DNA of 64,000 nucleotides from Vespa crabro (Eukaryota; Arthropoda; Insecta; Hymenoptera; Vespidae): NCBI RefSeq assembly GCF_910589235.1, contig NC_060968.1:1356643-1420642 (forward strand), written 5' to 3'. Under the pieces are notes generated by a model, which saw only the letters and a list, made by a program, of their open reading frames with translations, ran no database searches and was not told the DNA's origin. Below, piece after piece: positions 1 through 10,510 of this stretch (position 1 is the first letter of the stretch; each line of letters starts with the position of its first letter). Made by a program: the position numbers and the translations under genes.

Positions 1-254
1 GCTGAGTCCAAGGTTTCAGGAAAGAATGAAGAAAAAAGAACAAGAAAAGAGGAAAAAAGAAAACAAAACAAAAGAAAAAATTAAAAAAATTAAAAATAAA
101 AGGGGAAAAAAAAATCGAAAGAAAATTCGAAAGAAAAGATTAAAACGAATTTTCTAAACCCTATTCTAACTTTCAGCAGGTTGTCAATCTTTTTTCTTTG
201 TTATATAATCCATCGATCAGTCGATAATAATTGATGGACAGAACTAGGCGTTAA
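1..254. other. A-rich purine stretch and unique sequence
   Basis: An A/G-only-rich run fills about 23-140. The remainder is unique AT-rich sequence with no open frame of note. Confidence 0.6.
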
Positions 255-685
255 TGTTGTAGCTTTTTACGTCACGTTAGAGATGATAGGGCCCTAGAAC
301 CGTAAGACTACATCATAGGGTCTATGATGATATATCAATTACGGTCGGGCACACAAGCTGAATAGCCGATACCCATGAATATCGGACGCATGTGCGCGTC
401 TGGAATGACCACACGCGCTACACTTACCTTAATGGATAACGAATGCGCGTCTCGTAAAAGTTCCTTCCCCTCTAGGGAGAACGTTTAAGGAATATCCTTT
501 AGATATAACGGGTGTCGGATAGATAAGGAAATATAGATATTTATTCATTTCTATCTTATTGCTGAAGACATATCCGAGATGTCCTATTAAGATAAAACCC
601 ATCTTCTATATATAGGAATGAGAACGAAAATATTCATTTTCGACGAAAAAGAAATATTTCTCTTTCGATCAATGACAACACAACA
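255..685. mobile_element. Possible solo LTR
   Basis: The segment starts TGTTGTAGC and ends GACAACACAACA, giving complementary TGTTG...CAACA tips. It is GC-richer and more complex than its surroundings. A TATATATAG box lies near 609 with start-like sequence after it, and it contains CACACGCGCTACAC-type GC-rich blocks (about 409-422). These are LTR-like traits. No matching target-site duplication was found (CGTTAA against ATTCGT), and no second LTR or internal region is present, so the call is tentative. Confidence 0.3.
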
Positions 686-1438
686 ATTCGTTTTCTTATT
701 TCGCTTCCTTTGAATATCATCGTTGCATTTATTTATGTTATCTTTATTTTTCTTTCTTTCTTTCTTTTTTTTTTTAATTCATCTTTTTATTTTTATTTAT
801 TTTATTTCTTTTTTTTGTTATTTATTTATTTTTATTTATTATTTTTTCCTAAAGTATTAGAAACACCTTTTTAGTGATAGATTAACTCCCATTTACAAGA
901 GAGGCATTAAACTTTTTCTCTTTTAACTTTTGCTCTACTAAATGTGTATGTGTGCATGTGTATGTATGTATGTATGCATTTGTACACGTGTCTTATATCT
1001 GCCTCCCCATTTTATAATGCCTTTTTTATTCGCTTAAATATTTAATGGATTTGCTCGATAGTTGGAAAATTTACCTGACCGATGAATTTTCTCCACGATT
1101 TACTAGCTTGCGTATTATCAATAATCGAAACTACTTAAATATCTCAAGTTGAACTTTTCGTTCATTTCGCCGTTTAGTCCCTGTATTTTTTCAATAATCT
1201 TTTTATGTTTGCTTTGATTTCTTTTATTGTGCATCATCACGTATTAGTAGTCGTTAATTAAAAAACTTATCAACTCATTAGTCTTTCATTTACAAAGTTA
1301 ATAAATTTACCTAGTTAAAAGGACGATTTGTTTTTTTTTTAATTACGAAAGACTGCATAATAATATATCATTAAATCATAAAATCGCGTTGAATTATTTC
1401 TAGTAACTATAAGTTAAGAAATTGAAATTTGATTTTAG

Positions 1439-1485
<47 letters not shown>

Positions 1486-1537
1486 TATCTTATATGATTA
1501 ATATTCAAATTCATCAAGTTACTTTTTATTTTATCCT
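686..1537. other. T-rich non-coding sequence
   Basis: Strong T-runs and ATTT repeats (740-850), a short GTATGT run (947-975) and the TA microsatellite. No coding signal. Confidence 0.6.
1443..1482. repeat. (TA)n microsatellite
   Basis: A pure 40-bp TA run. Confidence 0.95.
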
Positions 1538-2222
1538 AGTAACTTTTTATGATATCTAAAGTTGACCGAAGATATCACTTTTAAACTTGTCAAAGATATA
1601 ATCACTAAATTATAAAATTAATAAAAAAAATAATCATTTTTACTGTATAATAAAGGCAGTGAAATTGGAGACCGAAAACGAATCTTAAAGTTAAAAAATA
1701 ACGTTCATTACAATAATTTATCCGTATGACTGTACTGAAGCGAATGATCGCTTGTTTCTGATCTAATTAATTCTGAGATAAGTAATTTTATTTCGTCAAT
1801 AACTTTTTATGAAATGTGAAGTTATTCGAAGATATCGATTATGTTTGTCACAGAAATAATCACTGAATTATAAAGAAATAATCATTAAATTATATTGCAT
1901 AATCAATAAATTATAAGATTAATAAAAAAATGATTATTTTTATTTTAAATAAAAGAAAAAGTAAAATTTATGATTTTTGTTAGTAACTTTTCATGAAAGT
2001 TGAAGTTGATTGAAAATGTATCACTTTTGGATTTGCCAAAGAAATAATTATTAAATTATATGATTAATAAAGAAATGATTATTTTTATCAACAAAAACAA
2101 AAATAATGAAATTAATGATCAGAAATGAATTTTAAAGATAGAAGAAAATAATGTTCATCTCGACAATGACGGTAGTTTATCCACGTGGCTATGTCGAAGG
2201 CAATGATCGATCGTTTCTAGCC
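1538..2222. repeat. Three-copy diverged tandem duplication
   Basis: Units start with AGTAACTTTTTATGATATCT at 1538, AATAACTTTTTATGAAATGT at 1798 and AGTAACTTTTCATGAAAGTT at 1982. Units 1 and 3 share a long tail containing GTTTATCC, then GAAGCGAATGATCGCTTGTT (1738) against GAAGGCAATGATCGATCGTT (2196). The middle unit has its own divergent end. The third copy runs directly into the GC-richer block at 2223. Confidence 0.7.
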
Positions 2223-3610
2223 TAGCTTTCGCCGAGTAGTCAGTTGATCCTGTGTTCGTCGGGGTATGTGGAATCGCGGGGAAGGATTTATTGGGCCGTG
2301 TGGATCTGCACGAAGATCTCTCGAAGAGGTGCTTTTGACGAACGATCGCGATTAATAATCAGTACTGTCGTGCGATCTCAACGAAGGGCGCTAACATCGT
2401 TAATACTATTTATCGCTCGTTATCCGTTACTCTTCTCCATATTCTATTCCAACCACGGGATAAAATGAAGGAGGATAAAGAAAAATTTCTCTTCTCGACT
2501 ATCTTACATAGGAAAAAAGGGATCGTAGTATTAATTTGGAATGAATTTATCTTTTTATCTATACGATGTTACGACTGGAAATATTTGGACATATTTTAAA
2601 TCCTTCTTTTTTTTCTTCCTTTTTCTTTTTTTTTACTTGGAGAATTCGAATCTTTTAATTTTGATGTTTTCCGAATGTCTAGAATGTAATTTAAAAATAT
2701 TGACTTGCTTAGTAAGTAATGTCGAAATTTTCAAGCATTTTATGTCGAAACTAATGAAGCTAATATATTATTATTTTCCGTAAAAAAATTCTTTAATTTT
2801 ACATAGTTTATTAATATTGTATAGTATTTCTTAATATATTAATGAAATACTCTTTAATTTTGTGTATTATAGTACTTTTATTTATGTATAATATTTCTTT
2901 GCATTAGTATTCATTGTTAGAAAAGTATTAGTTTTTTTTTTATATAAATGTTATTTCGATTAATTGAAAAAAAATTCAAGTAAATTAATAACAGAACTTT
3001 TCACTTAAATATTTTTTTCGTAGATTCACGATTGATTAGTTTTAATGCAAAAACTTTTGTCATACAAATTTGATGTTACATTCTTATGTTGAAAAAATTT
3101 ACAATCTGTTTTCATTGAATCTTTAATCGTGATTTAATGTTATATCGTGGGTGATCGGAAAAGGATCGTAAATTTTTGTTTATATATTCCGTTAAAATTT
3201 CTTAAGCGGAATTCTGTCACTACGAATTTAATCCTAAGTTTAACTAGTTAATCGCATTTTTCAAATCGTTTAGATACACGTTACGATCTCATACGGATAG
3301 AAAGGGGAATCCCTCTTTCTAAGAAAGAGGGTGGGTAAAACAGAGGGAAAAGTGGTACGAGGAATACCTGAGTGGCAACCTACCTCCGATGTCTCGTTTA
3401 CCATAATACAAGGACGGCCCGATGCCGAAGGTAGAACGCGTTACGAGTATTCAGTAGTGACTCGAAGAAGGAACTCGAAACGGTAGCAATGCGTCTTGAA
3501 CAAGGGCAACGTGAAAAGCATCCAGTGCTTGTCTCGTTGGATGGCTACGTGCTTCTAGGGAATTTCAAAGGTGGACACGTGATATATCCTGTCCAGGAGG
3601 CTCGACCATG
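2223..3610. other. Complex island, AT-rich spacer, complex island
   Basis: 2223-2465 is GC-richer and unique (TGTTCGTCGGGGTATG). 2470-3270 is AT-rich and empty. 3280-3610 is again mixed and CpG-bearing, with two CACGTG-like cores near 3550-3580. Open frames of 67-74 codons here lack any recognisable feature. Confidence 0.5.
3311..3331. other. Hairpin, 9-bp stem, TAA loop
   Basis: CCCTCTTTC, loop TAA, GAAAGAGGG, followed by TGGG. It sits at the left edge of a complex island (3280-3610). Confidence 0.8.
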
Positions 3611-3722
3611 TCCTTTCTCTCTTATTCTTTATTTCTTTTTTCTTGATTTTTTCTCTCTTATTTTTTTATTTGTTTGTTTTTTTCTTTGGTAGACTGAAGT
3701 TATCTTACGAGACACCTCATGG

Positions 3723-4060
3723 CTTTTACAAGACATCGATGACTGACCATACGCGATATTCGATTTTTCCACTAAAGAAACAAGTCCAAGTACGTAACAG
3801 GTGTATAGTTGAAACGGCACGTTGATTACATGTTACAGAACTTTAATTTCGTTAATTTTTTGAAGTAGATACTTTTGAACATATCTTATAACTTTTACAA
3901 GATAGTGATGAATCAATTGTGTACGTACGTAATATTCAATTTTTCTATTTTTAAAAACACGTTCAAGTATAAAAAAACAAGTTCTATTTTTAAAAACAAG
4001 TTCAAGCTTAATAAACATCTGGAAAAGATGTTTATTTGTAACGGATTTGTACGTTAATTG
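3723..4060. repeat. Diverged duplication, unit about 170 bp
   Basis: CTTTTACAAGACATCGATGA at 3724 is matched by CTTTTACAAGATAGTGATGA at 3892. Both are followed by CGATATTCGATTTTTC or GTAATATTCAATTTTTC and AAACAAGTCCAAGTA or AAACACGTTCAAGTA. The later copy has a further internal repeat of ATTTTTAAAAACA(C/A)GTTCAAG at 3948 and 3983. Differences are largely C-to-T and G-to-A. Confidence 0.55.
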
Positions 4061-4345
4061 CCATGATATAGGACATACAATAAGACCTCTATTTTGTCAA
4101 TTTTTTGTTAATACAATTTTCGAAATGTTCAGTTTTATTATTTCTGTTATAAGTGATTTTGCAAATGTCTTATTTCCTTTTTATTAACAATTAAAACTAC
4201 AGCTGTAAAATCGATTAAAATTATATCAAATTATAATTGACATTATTTTAAGTAAATTACATTAAATGTAAATAAAAATCAACATAAAATATTTAAATTC
4301 GAGTTACAAATTTTTTTTATAGTATAACACTTGATGAATTAATTA

Positions 4346-4346
<1 letters not shown>

Positions 4347-4388
<42 letters not shown>

Positions 4389-4396
4389 CTCTCTCC
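4347..4396. repeat. (CT)n microsatellite
   Basis: CT repeats with a short CTTT interruption. Confidence 0.95.
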
Positions 4397-4779
4397 CCTC
4401 CTTATTTCTTTATTTTCCTTACTTGAAGAAACTCAGCAAATAAATCAGCTCGTTTCAAAAAAGAAAAGGGATGAATAATATCTGTGTCAAAAAGCAATGA
4501 CATTTCTGTTAGCAAGATTCTACGATGGATACTCCTTGACATTCTTCTCTTATCCATTTTCTTTTTCTTTCTTCTCTTTTTTTTTTCACCTCAGATACCT
4601 CTTCTTATATGAATCTTTCAACTAATGACGGTAATCGCTCGAGAAAAGTAATCGCGCTAGGGGCCGCAAGAAATTATAGAGAAACATCCTTGAGTTGATA
4701 CGATAATTCGTGCTATCGTGCCTCGGATAAATTATCCGTAATTTTAAAAGGGAAAAGTTGATTTATCGTGATACCTATC

Positions 4780-4916
4780 TCTCCCTCTCTCACTCTCTCT
4801 ATCTCTCTCTCTGTGTCTCTTTTTCTTAATCTATCTTTCGCACTCTTTTTCTATTTCTCTTTCTCTCTCTCTCTCTCTTTCTTACTTTATCTTTCTCATT
4901 CATTTTCTATTTCTTT

Positions 4917-4949
<33 letters not shown>

Positions 4950-4992
4950 TCTCTCTCTCTGTTTTATCTTATTATCACGTAGAAAGAGAGAA

Positions 4993-5025
<33 letters not shown>

Positions 5026-5034
5026 GAGAAAGAG
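4780..5034. repeat. Inverted CT / GA tracts (potential long hairpin)
   Basis: A degenerate CT tract (4780-4961) containing CTTT interruptions is followed, after a 20-bp spacer (TTATCTTATTATCACG), by a GA tract with matching AAAG interruptions (4981-5034). The arms can pair over roughly 50 bp. The pattern suggests one tract arose as an inverted copy of the other. Confidence 0.65.
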
Positions 5035-5253
5035 TCAACGAACTTCTTAAGCTAAGAAATATGATTTTCTCTAATTTCTCCTCGGCACTTCTCGATTCGG
5101 TGAAAATACTACCAGAGACGATCGTTACCTCCCAACTCGTCTAATTTCCTTGACGACTCAGGAGAACCGTTTTCCTTCGTCAGCCGTCGGACGGATTGAC
5201 GTCTCTATTAGCGAGCGTTTTCTCCTTGAAAATTTACGCGGTTTAAAGACACT

Positions 5254-5393
<140 letters not shown>

Positions 5394-5438
5394 TATGTAT
5401 TTGACTGTGTATGTATATATGTACTACCTACTTACTTA

Positions 5439-5456
5439 ACCTACTATATAGTAGGT
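5439..5456. other. Perfect 18-bp palindrome
   Basis: ACCTACTATATAGTAGGT is self-complementary; a related GTACTACCTACTTAC lies just upstream. Confidence 0.9.
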
Positions 5457-5686
5457 ACCTACTCTAAAATGATTCTTGCAGAAGAAAGACCTGGTAACGA
5501 CCTTACACTTATCTCGGATTCGTGTTCCCGCTGCGTCATAGAAAAAACACACTTCAGAAGAACGTTCCGGTCCACACCGTGAAGATTCAGCTCGATCGAC
5601 GCTCTCTCATGGTGACTCGTCGATGACGCGGAGGGCAAGGAGTGGAGAGAGAGGTAGGGACCCTCGATGACGGAAGAAGTCTCGCT

Positions 5687-5705
5687 CTCCTTCCTTCCTT
5701 CCTTC

Positions 5706-5736
<31 letters not shown>

Positions 5737-5860
5737 TATTTCTTTCTTTCTTTATTTTTTTCGTGTTATATTATTTCTTTTTTCTTTTTTTTTTCTGTTC
5801 ATCTTCCGAAAGAAAAAAGAAAGAAAGGAAGAAGGAAAGAAAAAAAGAAAGAAATAAGAA
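5687..5860. repeat. (CTTT)n followed by inverted (GAAA)n
   Basis: TTCC units lead into CTTT units (to about 5755). After a T-rich spacer, GAAA/GGAA units follow at 5807-5860. The two parts are complementary, giving another potential hairpin. Confidence 0.85.
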
Positions 5861-5977
5861 GTTCCCTCTTTAAATGAGATTTTAAAGGGATCTAAAATTT
5901 CAACGAGCTTGCTGACGACGTCCTGCGTGAAGAATTTTTTTTTCTTTTCTTTTCTTTTTGTCCTCGAATCTGAGATT

Positions 5978-6022
5978 ACTTTGGATTGCAATTGGATTGT
6001 AATTGGATTGTAATTTGGTTGG
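5978..6022. repeat. ATTGGATTGTAA minisatellite
   Basis: A 10-12-bp unit, ATTGGATTG(C/T)A, is repeated about 3.5 times with slight length variation. Confidence 0.6.
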
Positions 6023-6454
6023 TATCATTGTATTATCATGTTGTGTTTGTGTCCTTGCTGCTGTTGCGAAGAATTTAAGCGTTAATCGTTTGTAAGAAGA
6101 AAAAGAAAAAGGAAAGAAGGAAAGAAAGAAAGAAAGGAAGAAAGAAAAGAATGAAGTAATGGTCGTTAAACAATTTGTTGTTTGTTTATTTATTTAGAAA
6201 TATTTTAGATTATTTATTTAACGCGAGAAATATTAAGCGATCGAATTGAGTCAATAAATAATAATTAAGTAGTATTTAAGAAAACAAAATTTTATTTGAT
6301 TACGTATCCATTTATTTTCCTCCTTTCTAATTAAAACAAAATGATTCCTTACTCTCTCTTTCATTTGTTCATATAGAATGATCAGAAATTTTGATTAAAT
6401 TATTAAAAAAAATCAGACGTTTAGTCATGATATATAATATCAATAAGAGATCAA

Positions 6455-6890
6455 TTTGAGATAAGATACTCGATGTAAAAGAAATTTCTGAAGAAATGAA
6501 ATATTTTTGTGGAATCGCGTATATCTAGTTAGTGCATCGTTCTTTTTCTTCGAAAGAACGAATTCTTAATCTTTTTTTTCCCTTTTTTTTTTACTTCAGA
6601 ACGATTAGAAAATATGATTTGATTAGAAGAGAAAGAGAGAGAAGAACAGAAAAGAAGGGACTGGATTTTAGGAGGATTAAAAGAAATCAGATATTTGTGA
6701 ACGATTATGTGTTCTAATGAATCTTTTTCTTTCTTCTTTTTTTGTTCTTTTTTCTTTTTCTTTTCTCTTAAAAGAATAGGATCGCATAGCTCTTTAATAA
6801 CGATTAGGAAATTTGAGATAAGATGATACTCTATGTAAAAGAAATTTCTAAAGAAATGAAATATTTTTGTGGAATCGTATATCTAGTTGG
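6455..6890. repeat. Direct repeat of about 78 bp, 357 bp apart
   Basis: The block TTTGAGATAAGATACTCGAT...AATATTTTTGTGGAATCG at 6455-6528 recurs at 6812-6890 with only a few differences, including a 3-bp insertion (GAT) and CG to T changes. Sequence between includes a related ACGATTAGAAAATATGATTT piece near 6601. This is among the best conserved duplications in the window and so probably among the youngest. Confidence 0.7.
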
Positions 6891-6899
6891 TTACTTTGA

Positions 6900-6966
6900 T
6901 CTCTCTCTCTCTCTCTCTCTCTCTCCTTCTATCTATCTATCTATCTATCTGTCTATCTATCTATCT
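6900..6966. repeat. (CT)n(TCTA)n compound repeat
   Basis: CT repeats to 6925, then TCTA units with one TCTG interruption. It abuts the 3' end of the 6.8-kb duplicate block, which the 6.45-kb copy lacks. Confidence 0.95.
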
Positions 6967-7738
6967 CTTTCTGAGCGATGGAAGAAGGATCTTACTCCTT
7001 CTCCAACATACTCTCTTCTCTTCTCTTTCTCTTCGTTCCTCTTTCCTCTTTACTCCTTCTACCACTCTTTCGGCCTCTTCTCCGTCCCTTACCGTTTCGA
7101 GTCTCCTGTCTTCGTTTAACTCGGCCGTGCGATCCGCACACGCCACTTCTTCTTCAGTGGCCGGCCGGTGGTACCACTCTCGGCTAGATCGCGCCAAGTA
7201 CACCTCCTCTTGTTGCTTCACCACCACCAGTAACATCGGCATCACAAGACGAGCCTTCCTATCCTTACCGATAGTAGCGGCACTAGCCTCGGACACACCG
7301 TACTTCTTATACAAGTACTTACCATCTTCTCTCTACTCTTTGCCAAACCACTTACTTTTGCTATTCTTCCACTTTCATGTAATAGCTGTAAGTCCTTCTA
7401 TCCACTCCTACATCTATTTCCTAAGGCACTACCAACCATGCCAAAGTCGAAAGTAGTTACTTCATGTGTGTTTAACGTTCGAACTTGAGTGACAGAACAG
7501 TGTTAAAACTTGTGCTGTTTTTCCTTAAGGATAAACTCCGAAGATGACTGGAGAACTTACTGATAAACTACGTAGGATCAAACGTATATTACTTCTTTGG
7601 TATTATCTTGTATTAAAAATATACTCGTAGTAGTGATTTATGTGAGAATGTTGATTGAATATTGTGCTTGTTAAAGAAAGTCGGTATCTCTTTATAGTTA
7701 TATACCTATATATATATATATGTGTATGTGTGTGCGTG

Positions 7739-7796
7739 TGTATGTATGTATGTATGTATGTATGTATGTATGTATGTATGTATGTATGTATGTATA
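7739..7796. repeat. (TATG)n tetranucleotide repeat
   Basis: About 14 pure TATG units, preceded by a TA run (7705-7720) and a TGTGTGCGTG run. Confidence 0.95.
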
Positions 7797-8032
7797 CATA
7801 TATATCTTCTTAAGAAGAAACTATTCATAGAAGTTGATGGAAGATTCTTTAAACAGCTGACTGAAGGATGGGACTTAAGTTTGATCAATTTGAAAGGATC
7901 GAATTCAACATGTTTATGGTTTATATCTTTCTAAGAATCCAATCATAGCAAAGATCGATAAGAGATGATTGAACGCAGCTGACTGAGACGTTATTAGTTT
8001 GAAGGAAAATTGATTAAAAAGAAAACAAAAAC

Positions 8033-8070
8033 AATAATAATAACAATAATAATAACAGTAATAATAATAA

Positions 8071-8124
<54 letters not shown>
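8033..8124. repeat. (AAT)n microsatellite
   Basis: AAT units with AAC and AAA interruptions, followed by a GAAA-rich stretch to 8200. Confidence 0.95.
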
Positions 8125-8127
<3 letters not shown>

Positions 8128-8230
8128 GAAGAAAGAAAGAAGGATGGAAAAAAAGAAGAAAAGTAAAAGAATAAAGAAAAATTGATAAAAAAAAAAGAAT
8201 AAATCATTCCTCTTGAAGAATAGTTAACCG

Positions 8231-8520
8231 AGTGAACGGTTGATTGAATGAAGTGTGATAGTGTCTCAGTGTTTTCACTTCATCGAAGTGAGTGACAATC
8301 GAAGGAACGATCGATCGATCTCTCCGATCGATAACAGAAACCTCGCACGTGTTCTCGAGAGAAAGAGAGAGAGAGAGAGAGAGTGTCGTGCGACTACAGC
8401 GAAGAGAACACGTGGAAGTCGAACACAGTCTTAGTTAACGATCGAAAACTCATTCGAAGACTTTTATCCCCGGAACTTTTCTTAGTCACGCGAGAGGCTA
8501 ACCTACGTTCATGTAGATTT
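8231..8520. promoter_or_regulatory. CpG-bearing island with possible promoter features
   Basis: The stretch has mixed composition, repeated CGATCGAT blocks (8308-8330), a TCAGTG initiator-like element (8266) and the E-box pair at 8346/8404. No TATA box is evident. It contrasts sharply with the T-rich DNA after 8520. Assignment as promoter is an inference from composition. Confidence 0.3.
8346..8414. promoter_or_regulatory. Inverted pair of CACGTG E-boxes around a GA tract
   Basis: CACGTGTTCTC (8346-8356) and its exact reverse complement GAGAACACGTG (8404-8414) flank a GA tract and GTCGTGCGACTACAG. The 11-bp perfect inverted match includes two CACGTG boxes, the class bound by bHLH factors such as Myc or Clock families. 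The setting is a CpG-bearing island (8230-8520), consistent with a promoter or enhancer; this role is inferred. Confidence 0.4.
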
Positions 8521-9640
8521 TAATAATCGTTTTTCTTTGTTTTTCTTTTTTTTTTTCTAAACGTTGGACAGAATCGTACCGTTTGATTTTCGTTCCTATA
8601 AATTATTTTCTTCTCGCACAATTTTTCTTTCATTCATTAGAATGTATTCGGAACATTATAAGTGACTCCTCCTCTTTCATCTAATCCTTTTTAATTTTAT
8701 TTTACTTCTAATTAATTCTATTTCTTTGTCGAAATAATTCTATTTCGTTCTATCGAGCTTTTTTCATTCTGATTTTCTTTTTAATTTAATGTTTTCTTTT
8801 TATTCATTCTTTAATTTTAATTTAATTTTTATAATTTTGAAGTATTTTGTTATAATTATCTTGTTCTCTACGTTTTTTTCATCCTCTGTTTTAATTAATC
8901 ATCGATTATTTTCTTATCCTTCAAATCATTTTTTTTTAATCCTTCGTTTCAATATTTTTCTAATTGGATTTTTCAAATTTTTCGTTCTAATTTTGGTCTT
9001 ATTGTTCATACGAATCCGTCATTGTAATTTTGTTTTAATTTTTTTCAATCTTTCATTTCGATTGTTCTTCAATTGTATTTTGTCCTGCCTAATAATTTTT
9101 AATCGTTTGTTTAAATATTTTTTTAATCGTTCCTTTTGTTTCATTTCTAATTTTTCACTCTTATTTTTCTCTAACCATTTTCTCTTTCAATTTTTCTCCA
9201 ACTGTTTCGCGTCTTTATTATCGTTTATAATCCTTTATTCTAATATTAATCCAATCGTTTACTTAAATTATTCGTTTCAAAATTTGTCGTTCCAATAATT
9301 CCTTCTAATATGTTCTTCTAATCTCTTTAGAATTGTATTTTACAATCTTTGACAATAATTTTTCTCCTAGATAGTTTCTTTGGTCTCACAAAACATTGTG
9401 CTTTGAGTCATTAGTTCGAACAAATTTCTAGTTATTCGTCCTTTTCTTCTAATCTCGTCTAATATTATTCTTCTCTTCGTCGAGCAAAGGAAAAAAGTCA
9501 AAATAATTTCTCGAACGAATTAAATTTTTTAATACATCTATTTCATCTCCTATGTGAAAGATAAGAACTCCTTAAAAACAAAAACAAAAAATAGAATAAA
9601 AAAAAGAAAAGAAAAGAAAAGAAAGGACGAAGAAAAAAAA
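8521..9640. other. T-rich sequence with short-period TTTAATCGTTT motifs
   Basis: TTTTAATCGTTTxTTT and TTCTAATxTTT motifs recur every 20-40 bp over 8780-9310. The long hydrophobic frame across it reflects T-richness. 9480-9640 is A-rich. Confidence 0.5.
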
Positions 9641-9773
9641 ATATTCGAACTTATCAGTGCTCAAAGGTCAAATAGGGAACACAGTAGTGGACGACGATTT
9701 TATCGGCGTTTCGAAGGATCGGAGACTCGTGTTCGGCACGTGTCGCATCCTGGGAGGTTCCTTTCCTTTTCAG

Positions 9774-9793
9774 TCTCTCTCTCTCTCTCTCTT

Positions 9794-9833
<40 letters not shown>
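9774..9833. repeat. (CT)n microsatellite
   Basis: CT repeats with TTTCTAT interruptions inside a more complex island (9640-10050). Confidence 0.95.
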
Positions 9834-9836
<3 letters not shown>

Positions 9837-10049
9837 CTATCTGTCTTTTTCTCTCACACCTCGTACACTTTTCGACGTTGCATTTGTCAACGACCGATCG
9901 CCTGGCGTGCATTCGCACTGAATTAATGCCACTTCTTTCTTTCGCCTCTGTCATCTTCGATTCGCCACGCGTGCTTTTCTTCGCGGCGTGCGGCTGATGA
10001 TGGCGCGAACGGTGATGGATTAACGCACAGCGAATCGCCAAGAAAAAGT

Positions 10050-10143
10050 TTTCTTCCCCTCCTGCTCTTTCTCTCTCCCTCCCTCCCTCCCTCTCTCTCT
10101 CTCTCTCTCTGTCTATCTGTCTGTTTCTTTCTCCCTCCCCTCC

Positions 10144-10189
<46 letters not shown>

Positions 10190-10195
10190 CTGTCT
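10050..10195. repeat. (CCCT)/(CT)n pyrimidine tract
   Basis: CCCT units, CT runs and TCTG units alternate over about 145 bp. A further CTTT-rich stretch follows to 10220. Confidence 0.9.
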
Positions 10196-10338
10196 GTTCC
10201 TTACCCTCTCTTTCTCATTCTTACTATAACACTTTCGTTCAGGTGAACGAGCAAGCAAGTTCGACAATTTCTTCTTCTGACCACCCCCTTTTTTTTATTT
10301 ATTTAGTTTTATATTATAATTATTATTATCATCTTCGT

Positions 10339-10408
10339 CATCGTCACTATTATTATTATTATCATTTTTATTTTTATTATTATTTTATTATTATTACTAT
10401 TATTGTTA

Positions 10409-10500
<92 letters not shown>

Positions 10501-10510
10501 ATTATTATTA
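10339..10510. repeat. (TTA)n microsatellite
   Basis: The run is interrupted to 10411, then pure TTA for about 88 bp (10412-10499). It gives poly-Ile and poly-Asn shadow frames only. Confidence 0.95.

Larger units (their letters stand above)
6967..8230. other. Pyrimidine-rich complex region and AT-rich spacer
   Basis: 6967-7440 is CT-rich with CpG blocks (GTGGCCGGCCGGTGGTACC near 7157). Overlapping frames on both strands exist, but none shows protein-like composition. 7440-7700 is unique without a gene. The TATG and AAT repeats follow. Confidence 0.4.

Noticed and set aside
6887..7456. 189-codon frame, the longest in the window
   Set aside because: Begins in CT/TCTA repeat peptides; the remainder is pyrimidine-biased with equally open overlapping frames and no recognisable protein.
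8789..9298. 169-codon hydrophobic frame resembling a membrane protein
   Set aside because: T-rich DNA always yields Phe/Leu/Ile/Ser codons; no family motif, no splice sites, and recurring TTTAATCGTTT motifs explain the sequence.
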